Origin: Muribaculaceae bacterium
GTDB taxonomy: Bacteria; Bacteroidota; Bacteroidia; Bacteroidales; Muribaculaceae
Reading direction: 5' to 3'
NCBI GenBank assembly: GCA_017618355.1
Contig: JAFZUL010000121.1
Span: 1 to 40,112 of the forward strand
Length of the DNA stretch: 40,112 nt
Below the pieces are notes generated by a model. The model worked only from the letters and a program-made list of their open reading frames with translations. It had not been told where the DNA came from and made no database searches. A program made the position numbers and the translations under genes. The number at the start of each line of letters is the position of its first letter. The stretch's first letter is position 1. Shown here piece after piece: positions 17,597-27,500 of this stretch.

Positions 17597-19225
17597 TTAA
17601 AATCCTGTCCAGTTTTGGCGCCAGAGGTCGCGGGCTAGTTCGTCCCAGCGGAGGATAGTTCCGCCGAAGAAGTCGGAGACATAGCCGTTGAGCATAGTCT
17701 GTGCCTTCTTGGGGTCGATGGCTTTGAGCTGCTGCCACATCTGTTGCACATAGGGCAGTTCCCTCTGTCCTTTCTCCATGAAGTAGTCGCGCTGTGGCTC
17801 AAGCATAGAGCGGAACTTGCCCCAGCGCACGGTGGCGAGGCGGTTGGCTTTGCGGTAGTGCCATAGGGCGGCATCGTCGCGGTCGCTGTGCTGTCCGCAC
17901 ACCTGCAGCAGCTTGGGAAGTTGGGTTGTGCCGGCAAAGATGGGGAATCGCGGACTCTCGCCAGGATTGTCTAGTGCCATCCACGCCACTCCGCCCACCT
18001 CGTCGGGCAACCAGGAGCGACACTGGATGACGGTGCTGTAGGCGCTCCATGGCACACTCACGGTGCGTATGTTCTTCATCGCCGAGTCGCCCATGGCGTA
18101 GTACATGTTTATCTCATCGGGTCGCATCCAGGGGTTGCTGAAAGGCGACACTATGCTGTCGGGCTCGTTCTCCACGAGGTTGCCCTGTTTGTCCTTGCGT
18201 TTGGGGTTTGGGATTAGGTGGCGACCGCTCAGATTCTTGTCGGTGCCCTCATAGTAGCTGCCTAGCAGCTGCATAACCTGCTCGGGGCTAACCTTCGCGT
18301 CGGGTTTCACGCTCAGGGGCAGCCATGCCACGGTGTCGCTGAGGTTGAGCGAAGGAGCTAGGGCATTCATGATGAAGTGCTCGCGCACGCTGTAGTTCTT
18401 CTTCTGATGGGAATAGTTCTCTCCGCTGTAAGCCTTGAAGAAGTTGAATTCCTCCTTTCCGTCCCACAGCTTTAGCTGCTTGGCTACATCTTTCACGTTG
18501 GCCGATGCCATATAGTGGTTCTTGTCGTCGAGGTCGAGAGTGCCGATGCGTGATATGTTTGCCGAGACGGCAATCTCGTCGTCGGGGATGCGCACGGCTG
18601 CCCACACGGCGCCCACCTTCTTGGGACCAGCGCCAAAAATCTCGAATATCCACACCTCATTGGGGTCGGCAACGGTAAGGCACTCGCCGCTGTCGCAGTA
18701 GCCGTACTTCTCGGCAAGGCTGCCCATCGTCTTTATGGCATCGCGCGCTGTGGAGCAGCGCTCAAGGGCAATGCGCTGCAGCTCCTCGATGTAGAACATT
18801 CCCGCTTTGTTGACCAGCGTGTCGCGCCCGCCAATAGTGGTCTCGCCCATAGCCACCTGCTTCTCGTTGAGGCAGGGATAGGCGGTGTCGAGGTAGCGGT
18901 AGGTGTGTCGCACCTGTGGTATGGTTCCCTTGACATACATTTTGGTGCTGTCGCTGGCGCTCTGCGTGTGCATGCGTCCCTCGTAGATGGCGGTCACCGT
19001 GTCGCGCTCATAGTCGCGGGCGGGCGTCATCGTCATCCACGTGCGATACCACGAGTCGCAGGTGTGGGAGGTCATCACCGAGCCGTCGGTGCTGGCATTC
19101 TTGCCTACCATGATACTTGTGCAAGAGAGGCGCTTGCGACCCTCGGGAGTAGACTCATCTACTTGTGCGACAGCGACCAGCGCTGTCGCAACAAGTGCTA
19201 TAGAAACTATATGTTTTAAAATCAT
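17597..19225 (-). CDS. C69-family dipeptidase (secreted)
   Basis: Peptidase family C69/U34 (PepD-like) dipeptidase of 542 aa, an N-terminal nucleophile hydrolase. The signal-like N-terminus ends around residue 20. The expected nucleophile is Cys35 in LSCTSIMVGKNASTDGS, and SVMTSHTCD is typical of the family. Other conserved parts are ECLTVADPNEVWIFEIFGAG and the C-terminal DELARDLW region. Cys35 lies shortly after the signal peptide, so maturation probably exposes it by removing residues up to Ser34. It probably trims dipeptides from host or dietary protein in the periplasm. It is third in a minus-strand row after porin and Dcu genes (116 bp gap to Dcu), which could be one transcript. Confidence 0.9.
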   Translation of the reverse strand: MILKHIVSIALVATALVAVAQVDESTPEGRKRLSCTSIMVGKNASTDGSVMTSHTCDSWYRTWMTMTPARDYERDTVTAIYEGRMHTQSASDSTKMYVKGTIPQVRHTYRYLDTAYPCLNEKQVAMGETTIGGRDTLVNKAGMFYIEELQRIALERCSTARDAIKTMGSLAEKYGYCDSGECLTVADPNEVWIFEIFGAGPKKVGAVWAAVRIPDDEIAVSANISRIGTLDLDDKNHYMASANVKDVAKQLKLWDGKEEFNFFKAYSGENYSHQKKNYSVREHFIMNALAPSLNLSDTVAWLPLSVKPDAKVSPEQVMQLLGSYYEGTDKNLSGRHLIPNPKRKDKQGNLVENEPDSIVSPFSNPWMRPDEINMYYAMGDSAMKNIRTVSVPWSAYSTVIQCRSWLPDEVGGVAWMALDNPGESPRFPIFAGTTQLPKLLQVCGQHSDRDDAALWHYRKANRLATVRWGKFRSMLEPQRDYFMEKGQRELPYVQQMWQQLKAIDPKKAQTMLNGYVSDFFGGTILRWDELARDLWRQNWTGF

Positions 19226-19341
19226 AAGTCTGTTTGTCGTTTATTGGTGGAAGGTGGAAAGTGGAAGGTGGAACGGAGTTCGTAGTTCGTTTATCGTTGA
19301 CAACTCTCAACTCTTAACTGTGAACTATTAACTAAACAACG
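19226..19341. repeat. Low-complexity intergenic repeat
   Basis: Contains GGTGGAAAGTGGAAGGTGGA-like purine repeats (19243-19275) and a CTCAACTCTTAACTGTGAAC-type stretch (19302-19336). Related strings recur at 20816-20865, 28197-28238, 29640-29664 and 33773-33898. No gene or clear terminator is seen. Confidence 0.5.
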
Positions 19342-20805
19342 TTAAATCCAACCCATTGAGTGATAGAGGTAAGCGATTAGATATCCTGCCACGCATGCCA
19401 CAATGGTGTGCACCATTCCTGGCATCATGAAGGAGTGGTTGAGAAGATATTTTCCGATTTTTGTTGTTCCGGTGCGGTCGAAGTTCACAGTAGCGATATC
19501 TGATGGGTAGTTAGGGATAAAGAAGTAGCCATAGACCGAAGGCAGCACTCCGAGCAGTATCCATCCGTCAATGCCGAGCTTATAGGCGAGCGGCAACATA
19601 GCCACAACCACAGCGCCCTGCGAGTTGACAAGCACTGACACCAGGAAGAAGGCAAATGCTATAGACCACGGGTATTGCTCTACCATGCCGGCAAGCATCT
19701 CCTGAATCTCGCCCAAATAGTTGGCGAAATAGGTGTCGGCAAGCCATGCGATACCATAGATGGCGACTACTGCAACCATACCACTTTGCCATACTGGACC
19801 ACTGATGGCTTTCTTGGGGGACGCCTTGCAGAGGATTATCATCAACGCCGCAGCGGTAATCATGACAATCTGAATCACGATGTTCATCTTCAATGGCGTA
19901 AATTCTATTTTGGTTATGCCATCGACCGTCACACCCAGCTTTGCCAACTGGTCGGCCGAGAGGGTGACTCTAGAGCCTAAAAGCTGCACTTCGGGGGCAT
20001 CTTTAATGGCTTTGATAGTCTCATGAGCAGGAAGCAGCTCCTGGAAGATAGCGAACATCACAATCACCAACAGTGCACCGAAGAAGATATAAACGGCGCG
20101 CTTGCTCTCGGGGGCGATTTTCTTGTCGAGAGTAGTGGCATGGCTGCCATAGATGAACTCACGCTGCTCGGGGTCGGCAATCTTCTTCTGGAACTCGGGA
20201 TCTTTGTCAAGATCCTTGCCACGCTTGTAGGAGGCCACCGATGCAATGATAATACCAAGAAGGCAGGCTGGAATAGTCACCATTAGCACCTTGGGAATGG
20301 TGATAGCATAGCCGTTAGCGCTTGAGATGGTGATAAACGCCACTACCGCAGCGGCGATGGGTGAGCAGGTGATACCAATCTGCGACGCGATGCTGGCGAT
20401 ACCGCAAGGACGCTCGGGGCGTATGCCTTTCTTGATGGAGATATCGCAGATGATGGGCATCAAAGTGTAAACCACATGGCCTGTTCCCACAAGTACGGTG
20501 AGAAAAAAGGTGCACAATGGCGCGAGGAAGGTGATGCGCGCTGGGTGCTTGCGCAGTAGCTTCTCGGCAAGCTGGATGAGCCAGTCCATACCACCTGACG
20601 CTTGCATAATGCCGGCACATGTCACGGCCGCGATGATGATGTAGATAACGTCGGTGGGAGGAGTTCCAGGCTTCATGCCGAATCCGAAAACTAGAATCGC
20701 AAGGCCGATTCCTGAAATAGCGCCTAATGCCAAGCTTCCATATCGGGAGCCCAGCCACAAAGCTCCGAGAACAATGCAGAGCTGTAAAATCATTAATGCT
20801 GACAT
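19342..20805 (-). CDS. Anaerobic C4-dicarboxylate transporter, DcuA/DcuB family
   Basis: A 487-aa inner-membrane antiporter with about ten to twelve hydrophobic segments. The N-terminal signature (GLAILVFGFGMKPGTPPTDV, then ASGGMDWLIQLAEKLLRKHP and FLTVLVGTGHVVYTLMPII) is characteristic of DcuA/B. These carriers exchange external fumarate, malate or aspartate for internal succinate in anaerobes that make succinate. The protein is about 40 residues longer than E. coli DcuB, mainly from a polar and partly hydrophobic insert near residues 195-310. I cannot decide between DcuA and DcuB. It follows the porin gene by 116 bp on the same strand, so the porin could supply the outer-membrane route. Confidence 0.92.
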   Translation of the reverse strand: MSALMILQLCIVLGALWLGSRYGSLALGAISGIGLAILVFGFGMKPGTPPTDVIYIIIAAVTCAGIMQASGGMDWLIQLAEKLLRKHPARITFLAPLCTFFLTVLVGTGHVVYTLMPIICDISIKKGIRPERPCGIASIASQIGITCSPIAAAVVAFITISSANGYAITIPKVLMVTIPACLLGIIIASVASYKRGKDLDKDPEFQKKIADPEQREFIYGSHATTLDKKIAPESKRAVYIFFGALLVIVMFAIFQELLPAHETIKAIKDAPEVQLLGSRVTLSADQLAKLGVTVDGITKIEFTPLKMNIVIQIVMITAAALMIILCKASPKKAISGPVWQSGMVAVVAIYGIAWLADTYFANYLGEIQEMLAGMVEQYPWSIAFAFFLVSVLVNSQGAVVVAMLPLAYKLGIDGWILLGVLPSVYGYFFIPNYPSDIATVNFDRTGTTKIGKYLLNHSFMMPGMVHTIVACVAGYLIAYLYHSMGWI

Positions 20806-20921
20806 AATATATAAGTGTTAAGTTTTAAGTTATCAGTTTAGAGGGGAGAGTGGAGAGTAGAGAGGTTGGCAACCCATAACTTCTAATAAACTTGTTAAGA
20901 AGTGTAATGTGAGATTTATCC
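20806..20921. repeat. Low-complexity gap between porin and dcu genes
   Basis: Holds a TAAGTGTTAAGTTTTAAGTT stretch (20813-20832) and a GAGAGTGGAGAGTAGAGAGG purine run (20845-20864), the latter repeated nearly exactly at 29644-29662. No promoter consensus was found here, so dcu may depend on the porin promoter. Confidence 0.5.
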
Positions 20922-22157
20922 TTAATAGCGGACGCTCACTTGCACATACACGCTGCTGTAGTTGTGCTTGGCAAGGGAACGGTCGTTGGTGAATACATAC
21001 TCCGACTGTATCTCAAAATATTTGCAGAAGCGGAAGTTAAGACCTATCTCATAGTTGGTCTTGGCATGAAGCCAAGTGGCGCTGGGGCGATAGAGGTCAT
21101 AACGGCCCTTGACCATGAGTTTGTCGCGGTAAACAGGAACGATGGCTAGGGCATAGAATCCGTCGGCCTTGTTGGCGGCAATCTCGTTGCCTTCGCGATC
21201 GGTATAGGTCTTGATTGTGAGGTCGTTGGCGTCGCCTGGCTTCTGGTAGGTAGTCGCAAAGCCCAAGCCTGTGGAATGGATGTACTCGGCACGTAGCTGG
21301 AGGTCGCCTTTCTTATACTCCGTACTCAATGCGTAACGGTGCTTGTTGAGACTCAGCACCTCGCCACCGCTCTTGCGGGCATAGGAGCCTTCCCAGCCAA
21401 AAGCGCCAATCCTAAGACCAGCAACAGGCATCACCCAGACGCCTCCAATGATGTCTTTCTTCTTATCCACATCGGTCACATTGATGCCCTGACCGTTGAA
21501 CACGCCCACTTGGTAGTGAAGGAGGTATCGGCCTGAGCTATTCTTAAGGAAGTCGCCCTGGAACTGCAGACCTATGTCGCGGCCGTTGCTGGCATGCTCG
21601 CCGGTGCGGTCGCTGAAGCCCGACAGTTTTGAGACGGGCTGAGAGTAAGACATGAAGCCCTGGTCAAGGGGATGCATGGGATTTTCGTAGGTAAACGGGC
21701 GCTTGAACTGGCCAAACTTTATCTTGAAGAAATCAAAGCGTTGCCATTCCATGAAGAAATCAACCAGACGTGGACTGCTGCCTAGGGTAGAGGTGTTGCC
21801 GTTGATTTGGCCCTGCACCTTATAATATATTTGGTTGAGGATTTTTCCCTCGACTGATACCCTGACAATTCTCAAGTTGAAGGTGTTGCTGTTATTTCCT
21901 TCCTGGAAAGTTGCCTGATAAGAGCCGATGGCATATCCGCTGAACTTAGGCTTGGTGAAGATGGGTGGTTTGTCACTCTTTTCCTTGTCGTTTTGCAAGG
22001 GTTCAGCAACAGTGGCGACAGTCGCTGCCACGATTTCTTCGGTCGTTGTAGTGGCTTCAAGGCCAGTGCTGTTATCGGTTACTGCCTCCAGGTCTGTAGC
22101 CCACACGTTGGGCATCAGCCACACCAGCGACAACAGCATTAAAAATACACGTCTCAT
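20922..22157 (-). CDS. OprO/OprP-type outer-membrane porin
   Basis: A 411-aa protein with a signal peptide (about residues 1-20, ending in VWA) and a low-complexity periplasmic linker rich in Ala, Thr, Val and Glu (21-60). A beta-barrel follows with alternating strands, such as FKIKFGQFKRPFTYENP and the run ending FEIQSEYVFTNDRSL. The last residues YVQVSVRY give the aromatic C-terminal barrel signal. The FGQFK(R)PF region and DRTGEHASNGRDIGLQFQGD fit the phosphate-selective porin O/P family, though actual selectivity is unknown. It has a perfect promoter and heads a minus-strand row with dcu and the dipeptidase. Confidence 0.88.
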   Translation of the reverse strand: MRRVFLMLLSLVWLMPNVWATDLEAVTDNSTGLEATTTTEEIVAATVATVAEPLQNDKEKSDKPPIFTKPKFSGYAIGSYQATFQEGNNSNTFNLRIVRVSVEGKILNQIYYKVQGQINGNTSTLGSSPRLVDFFMEWQRFDFFKIKFGQFKRPFTYENPMHPLDQGFMSYSQPVSKLSGFSDRTGEHASNGRDIGLQFQGDFLKNSSGRYLLHYQVGVFNGQGINVTDVDKKKDIIGGVWVMPVAGLRIGAFGWEGSYARKSGGEVLSLNKHRYALSTEYKKGDLQLRAEYIHSTGLGFATTYQKPGDANDLTIKTYTDREGNEIAANKADGFYALAIVPVYRDKLMVKGRYDLYRPSATWLHAKTNYEIGLNFRFCKYFEIQSEYVFTNDRSLAKHNYSSVYVQVSVRY

Positions 22158-22191
22158 AGTATTTAGTTTTTACATTAATAATATTAGGTCA

Positions 22192-22222
22192 CAAATATAC
22201 AAAAAAAATGTGTATTGCCAAA
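22192..22222 (-). promoter_or_regulatory. Perfect consensus promoter of the porin gene
   Basis: On the minus strand TTTG (22219-22222), 19 bp, then TATATTTG (22192-22199), an exact match to the Bacteroidetes sigma-A consensus. The predicted leader to ATG 22157 is about 28 nt. Confidence 0.85.
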
Positions 22223-22330
22223 AAAAGTGGTTTGTTATTGTGATTATAATCTGTTCAATTCCCTTTATTGCTCTATAAACCTCCGTTCTGACCCGAATTC
22301 ATGGGCTGATTCCTGCTGTACGGAAACAAT

Positions 22331-22361
22331 TAAGGCAACAATCTTGCGATTGCTGCCTTAA
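22331..22361 (-). terminator. Terminator hairpin after the tRNA-Asn genes
   Basis: TAAGGCAACAATC and GATTGCTGCCTTA form a 13-bp stem with one G-U pair and a short TTGC loop, starting three bases after the first tRNA's 3' end on the minus strand. The T tail is weak. Confidence 0.7.
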
Positions 22362-22363
22362 TG

Positions 22364-22437
22364 CGCTTCAAGATGGACTTGAACCAACGACCCCCTGATT
22401 AACAGTCAGGTGCTCTAACCAACTGAGCTATTGAAGC
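22364..22437 (-). tRNA. tRNA-Asn(GTT), copy 1
   Basis: Complete 74-nt cloverleaf on the minus strand. Acceptor stem is GCTTCAA/TTGAAGC; D arm GCTC/GAGC; anticodon stem CCTGA/TCAGG with loop CTGTTAA (anticodon GTT); T loop TTCAAGT. The discriminator is G, as expected for Asn, and CCA is not encoded. The T stem GTTGG/CCATC has a T-T mismatch at its second pair. It is identical in sequence to the second copy upstream, and both likely form one transcript. Confidence 0.96.
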
Positions 22438-22471
22438 ATTAACAATTAAAACTTAATATTATGAAAAAATG

Positions 22472-22545
22472 CGCTTCAAGATGGACTTGAACCAACGACC
22501 CCCTGATTAACAGTCAGGTGCTCTAACCAACTGAGCTATTGAAGC
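22472..22545 (-). tRNA. tRNA-Asn(GTT), copy 2
   Basis: Identical to copy 1 over the full 74 nt, including the T-stem mismatch. It is the promoter-proximal copy, separated from copy 1 by a 34-bp AT-rich spacer. CCA is not encoded. A tandem duplication is the simplest origin. Confidence 0.96.
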
Positions 22546-22587
22546 AGTTTTTTGCAATGTTCTCCCGACGTTTGCGGAATTGCGGTG

Positions 22588-22618
22588 CAAAATTACACTC
22601 AAATTTTGAATTGTGCAA
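22588..22618 (-). promoter_or_regulatory. Promoter of the tRNA-Asn pair
   Basis: On the minus strand TTG (22616-22618), 20 bp, TAATTTTG (22588-22595). This places transcription start about 40 nt before the mature 5' end of copy 2. Confidence 0.75.
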
Positions 22619-22818
22619 CACTTTTCGCCAAAATATTTTAAAAAATCGTCGAATAAATGATTTTTCACGACTTTTTGCGTTCTATTTGAACAAGAAATAG
22701 TACTTTAGCAGTCCCAAAGTTTAATCAATGCAGAATGCATAATGCATAATGTAGAATGTGTTGCCCTTAATCACATTATAGTCTTCGATAAACGATAAAC
22801 GAACAACGATAAACGAAT

Positions 22819-24540
22819 ATGAGAAATAAATTCCAGAATTTTTTGCTGATTCTTGCGTTGCTTGCTGTGGTTGGTCAAGTGGCATTTGCCGATGATAACG
22901 ACAACAGTGTGCGCGACACCCGCATAGCGCGCAATCTTGACATTTTCAATGCCCTGTTCAAAGAGCTGAACGCCTGCTATGTTGACTCCCTCGATGTGGA
23001 CAAGTCGATAGAGACAGCCATCAACGCGATGCTCGAGGACGTGGACCCTTACACCGAGTACATCCCCGCCAAATCCACTGAGGACTTCATGGTAATTTCC
23101 ACTGGCGAGTATGGCGGCATTGGCTCTTACATCTATGAGCGCGACGGCAAGGTGTATATCAGCGAGCCCTATCAGGGCAGCCCTGCGGCAAAGGCTGGCA
23201 TGAAGCCTGGCGACCGCATTATTATGATTGACGGCAAGTCGGTCGAGGGTTGGGACAACAGCAAGGTCAGTGAGCACCTCAAGGGTCAACCCAGCACCCC
23301 CATCTCGGTTACTGTGGTGAGGAAATATGACCCCGACAGTGTCAAGACTTTCAACATTATCCGTGAGAAAATCAAGGTTGACCCCGTGAGCTACTATGGC
23401 GTCATCCACGAGAATATAGGCTACATCGCTCTCGATACCTATAATGAGCATTCGGCAGCCAATGTGAAGAACGCCCTGCTCGAACTCAAGGCTAATCCTG
23501 CGGTGAAATATATCATCCTCGACTTGCGTGGCAACGGCGGCGGACTGCTCGACAGCGCGATACAGATAGTGGGGCTCTTTGTTCCAAAGGGCACGCAGGT
23601 GCTGCAAACTCGAGGCAAAACCAAGCAGCAAGAGCGTAACTACAAGACGACCGAGGAACCTGTCGATACCGAAATCCCGCTCGCTGTGCTCGTTGACGGA
23701 GGCACAGCGTCGGCAGCCGAGATTACCGCTGGCGCCCTTCAAGACCTGGATCGTGCAGTAGTGCTTGGCACCCGTTCCTTTGGCAAGGGCTTGGTTCAGG
23801 CGACAAGACAGCTGCCGTTTGACGCTCTATTCAAGGTGACTGTATCGAAATATTACATCCCTAGCGGACGTCTCATTCAAGAGATTGATTACTCTAATAA
23901 AGACGAAGCTGGTCGTCCCAAACACACCGTTGATACCACAGCCCAGCAATACCACACAGCCCATGGCAGAGTGGTGAAAGGTGGCGGAGGCATCACCCCC
24001 GACATCACTATCGAGCCCTTAAAAGCCAGCCGACTGGCCTACAATATTGTGCGCGACAACTGGGCGTTTGACTATGCGGTGAAGTATGCCGCCGAGCATC
24101 CCACTATTCCCGCTGCCGAGGATTTCAAGATTACTGATGAAATTTTCAATGACTTCAAGGCGTTTATCGACCCCGAGAAGTTTGAATATGACAAGGTGTG
24201 TGAGACTAACCTGGCATCGCTCAAGAAGACCGCCGAGGAGGAAGGCTATCTAAACGACGAGACAAAGGCAGAATTTGAGCGCCTAGAGAAACTCCTCAAG
24301 CACGACCTCGACAAAGACCTTGACCTGCATCGCGATGACATCGAGAAGTTGCTCGGCAAGGAGATAATCAAGAGTTACTATTATCAGCGCGGTCAGATGA
24401 TTTTTGCCCTGGGCAAGGACCGTGTCACCGCTCGCGCCAGCGAGATGTTCAATAAGGAAGGAGAGTATGAGAAGATTCTCAACCTCCAGCCTGCGAAGAA
24501 AGCCTCTGCTCCCAAAAAACAATCTAAGAAGAAAAAGTGA
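22819..24540 (+). CDS. S41-family C-terminal processing protease (CtpA/Prc-like)
   Basis: Periplasmic serine protease of 573 aa. A signal peptide (about 1-25, ending AFA) is followed by an N-terminal helical part, a PDZ domain (about 85-175; GIGSYIYERDGKVYISEPYQ, GMKPGDRIIMIDG) and the S41 catalytic core. The Ser-Lys dyad is visible: Ser298 in VDGGTASAAE and Lys323 in GTRSFGKGLV. A long charged C-terminal extension (about 430-573) ends in a lysine-rich tail. The family removes C-terminal tails from periplasmic proteins or degrades them. Its stop overlaps the GTG start of mfd by four bases (GTGA), indicating coupled translation. Confidence 0.93.
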   Translation: MRNKFQNFLLILALLAVVGQVAFADDNDNSVRDTRIARNLDIFNALFKELNACYVDSLDVDKSIETAINAMLEDVDPYTEYIPAKSTEDFMVISTGEYGGIGSYIYERDGKVYISEPYQGSPAAKAGMKPGDRIIMIDGKSVEGWDNSKVSEHLKGQPSTPISVTVVRKYDPDSVKTFNIIREKIKVDPVSYYGVIHENIGYIALDTYNEHSAANVKNALLELKANPAVKYIILDLRGNGGGLLDSAIQIVGLFVPKGTQVLQTRGKTKQQERNYKTTEEPVDTEIPLAVLVDGGTASAAEITAGALQDLDRAVVLGTRSFGKGLVQATRQLPFDALFKVTVSKYYIPSGRLIQEIDYSNKDEAGRPKHTVDTTAQQYHTAHGRVVKGGGGITPDITIEPLKASRLAYNIVRDNWAFDYAVKYAAEHPTIPAAEDFKITDEIFNDFKAFIDPEKFEYDKVCETNLASLKKTAEEEGYLNDETKAEFERLEKLLKHDLDKDLDLHRDDIEKLLGKEIIKSYYYQRGQMIFALGKDRVTARASEMFNKEGEYEKILNLQPAKKASAPKKQSKKKK

Positions 24541-27500
24541 AGCCTGCGCCCCTTCAACTCAGTGAGCTGAGCGAGTTGCTCTTCACCTCAGCGCAGCGAG
24601 CGGCACTCAAGCGCTTGGTGATTGGCAAGGCCAACCGCGTGATGGTGGTTGACGGGCTTGCCGGCTCGGCAGCGGCGATGATGTTCACGGCGTTGCCCAA
24701 AGGCGCCACACCCTATCTTATCATTGCCAACGACCTCGACGAGGCGGGCTACATCTATCACGACCTGTGCCAGCTCACCAGCGAGGCGCAGGTGCTTATG
24801 TTCCCTTCGGGCTACAAGCGCGACATCAAGTATGGCCAGGTTGATGCCCCGCAGGAGATTCTGCGCACCGAGGTCCTCAACCGCTGGCACAGCGATGGCG
24901 ACCTGCGATGGGTGGTGACCTATCCCGAGGCGCTTGCCGAGAAGGTGGTGCCACGTGAGAGCATCGAGAAATCGACTGTCACCCTTGAAGTGGGAAAAGA
25001 GGAGGACCTGACCAAAGTGTCGGTGCGCCTGCGTGAGTTGGGATTTCACGAGGTTGACTATGTGTATGAGCCGGGACAGTTCTCGGTGCGTGGCTCAATT
25101 CTTGACGTGTATTCCTTCAGTAACGAATACCCTTACCGCATCGACTTCTTTGGCGACGAGATTGACAGTGTGCGCACCTTCAATGTGGAGACTCAGTTGT
25201 CGCAGGAGCGACTGGAGAGCGTGAGCATTATCAACAACACGTCGTCGCAGGCGGCGGGTGCTGGAGTGTCGTTGCTCGACTATGTGGGCAACGAGGTGAC
25301 GCTGCTGGTGCGCGACGTCAACTGGCTCAGGCAGCGCGTGGAGGCCATCGGAAAGGAAACGATGAGCCAAAGCGCCATTGAGGCACAGGATTGCGACCAC
25401 GAGGCGATGCTCAAGGTGGTGGATGTGCCAAAGTTCCTCACCTCGCTCAATGCCATGCGGCGGCTGGAGTTCTACTATGGCGAGAGCCAAGCCACTGGCA
25501 ACGCCAAGCTCTCGTTACACTGCTCGCCACAGGGCATCTATCACAAGAATTTTGACCTTATCAGTCATTCGTTCACCGATTTCCTAGAACGTGGCTACAC
25601 ATTATATATACTTAGCGATAGCGCAAAGCAGATAGAGCGCTTGCGCGTCATCTTCGACGACCGTCACGACGAGATAGTCTTCACTCCTGTGAGCAAGACT
25701 TTGCATGAGGGCTTCGTTGATGACGACCGCAGGATGTGTGTCTTCACCGACCACCAGATTTTTGACCGCTTCCACAAGTATAACCTTAAGAGCGAGCGGG
25801 CGAGGTCGGGCAAGCTGGCTCTGTCGCTCAAAGAGTTGAACCAGATAGAGACTGGCGACTTCATCGTGCACGAGGATCACGGAATAGGGCGCTTCGAGGG
25901 GTTGCTGCGCACTCGTCTCAACGGCACCATGCAGGAGATGATTAAGCTGTCATATCTCAACGGCGACGTTATTTTCGTCTCGATACATGCCCTGCACAAA
26001 CTCTCGAAATACCGCGGCAAGGAAGGTGTGCCGCCAAAGCTCAGCAAGCTCGGCACCGGCAAGTGGCAGACTATCAAGAGTCGCACCAAAGGCCGACTCA
26101 AAGACATCGCCCGTGACCTTATCAAGCTATATGCCCAGCGTCGTGAGGAGAAGGGTTTTGCATTCTCTCCTGACGGATATTTGCAGCAGGAATTGGAGGC
26201 TTCTTTCATCTATGAGGACACTCCCGACCAGCTGCTGGCATCGCAAGCCGTGAAGGCCGACATGGAGCGCGACAAGCCTATGGACCGCCTTGTGTGCGGT
26301 GACGTGGGCTTTGGCAAGACCGAGGTGGCGATACGTGCCGCCTTCAAAGCCGCTGTCGATGGCAAGCAGACTGCCGTGCTCGTTCCCACTACCGTGCTGG
26401 CATTCCAGCACTACAACACCTTCCGCGACCGTCTCAAGGACTTCCCTGTGCGCATCGACTATTTGAGCCGCGCTCGCAAGCCAAAAGATGTGAAGCAGAT
26501 TCTCGCCGACCTTGCTGAGGGCAAGATTGACATCATTATAGGCACTCATAAACTCATCGGCAAGACGGTGAAATTCAAGGATTTGGGCTTGCTGGTGGTT
26601 GACGAGGAGCAGAAGTTTGGCGTCGCCGTCAAGGACAAGCTGAAGCAGCTAAAGGTCAACGTCGATACTCTCACGATGAGCGCCACGCCCATCCCGCGCA
26701 CCTTGCAATTCTCGCTTATGGGAGCGCGTGATCTGAGTACCATCAACACGCCGCCCGCCAACCGTTATCCCATCCTCACCAGCATCAACGCGCTAGAGGA
26801 TGATGTGGTGAAGGAGGCGATTAACTTTGAGCTCTCGCGTAACGGTCAGGTGTTTTTCGTGAACAACCGCATCGAGCCGCTTTATAACCTCAATGCGATG
26901 ATTAACCGCCTGGTGCCCGACGCCCGCGTGGTGATAGCTCACGGACAGATGCCTCCCGAGCAGCTCGAGCAGCGCATCATCGACTTCACCAATCACGACT
27001 ACGACGTGCTGCTGGCGACTACCATCATCGAGAGCGGTATAGATATGCCTAATGTGAACACCATTATCATCAACAACGCTCAGAATTACGGCCTTAGCGA
27101 CTTGCATCAGCTACGTGGCAGGGTAGGGCGCAGCAACCGCAAGGCGTTCTGCTATCTGCTTGTGCCGCCTGGTGTGCCGCTCACGTCAGTGGCAAGGCGC
27201 AGGCTACAAGCCATCGAGAGCTTCAGCGACCTGGGTGCGGGCATCCACATCGCTATGCAGGACCTCGACATTCGTGGTGCTGGTAACTTGCTCGGAGCGG
27301 AGCAGAGCAGCTTTATCGCTGACCTCGGCTTTGAGACTTACCAGAAAATCCTCAAGGAGGCGGTGCTGGAGTTGAAGACCGAGGAGTTTGCCGACACCTA
27401 CATGGAGCAGGCGCAAGACGAAATTGCGATTGGTGGCGACGGAGAGGTGGAATTTGCTGCCGATTGCGTCATCGACACTGACTTAACGCTTATGTTCCCA

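Noticed and set aside
22690..22760. Promoter for the CtpA-like gene (TACTTTAG near 22700)
   Set aside because: The -7 box has a mismatch at a key position, and no TTTG is at the right distance.
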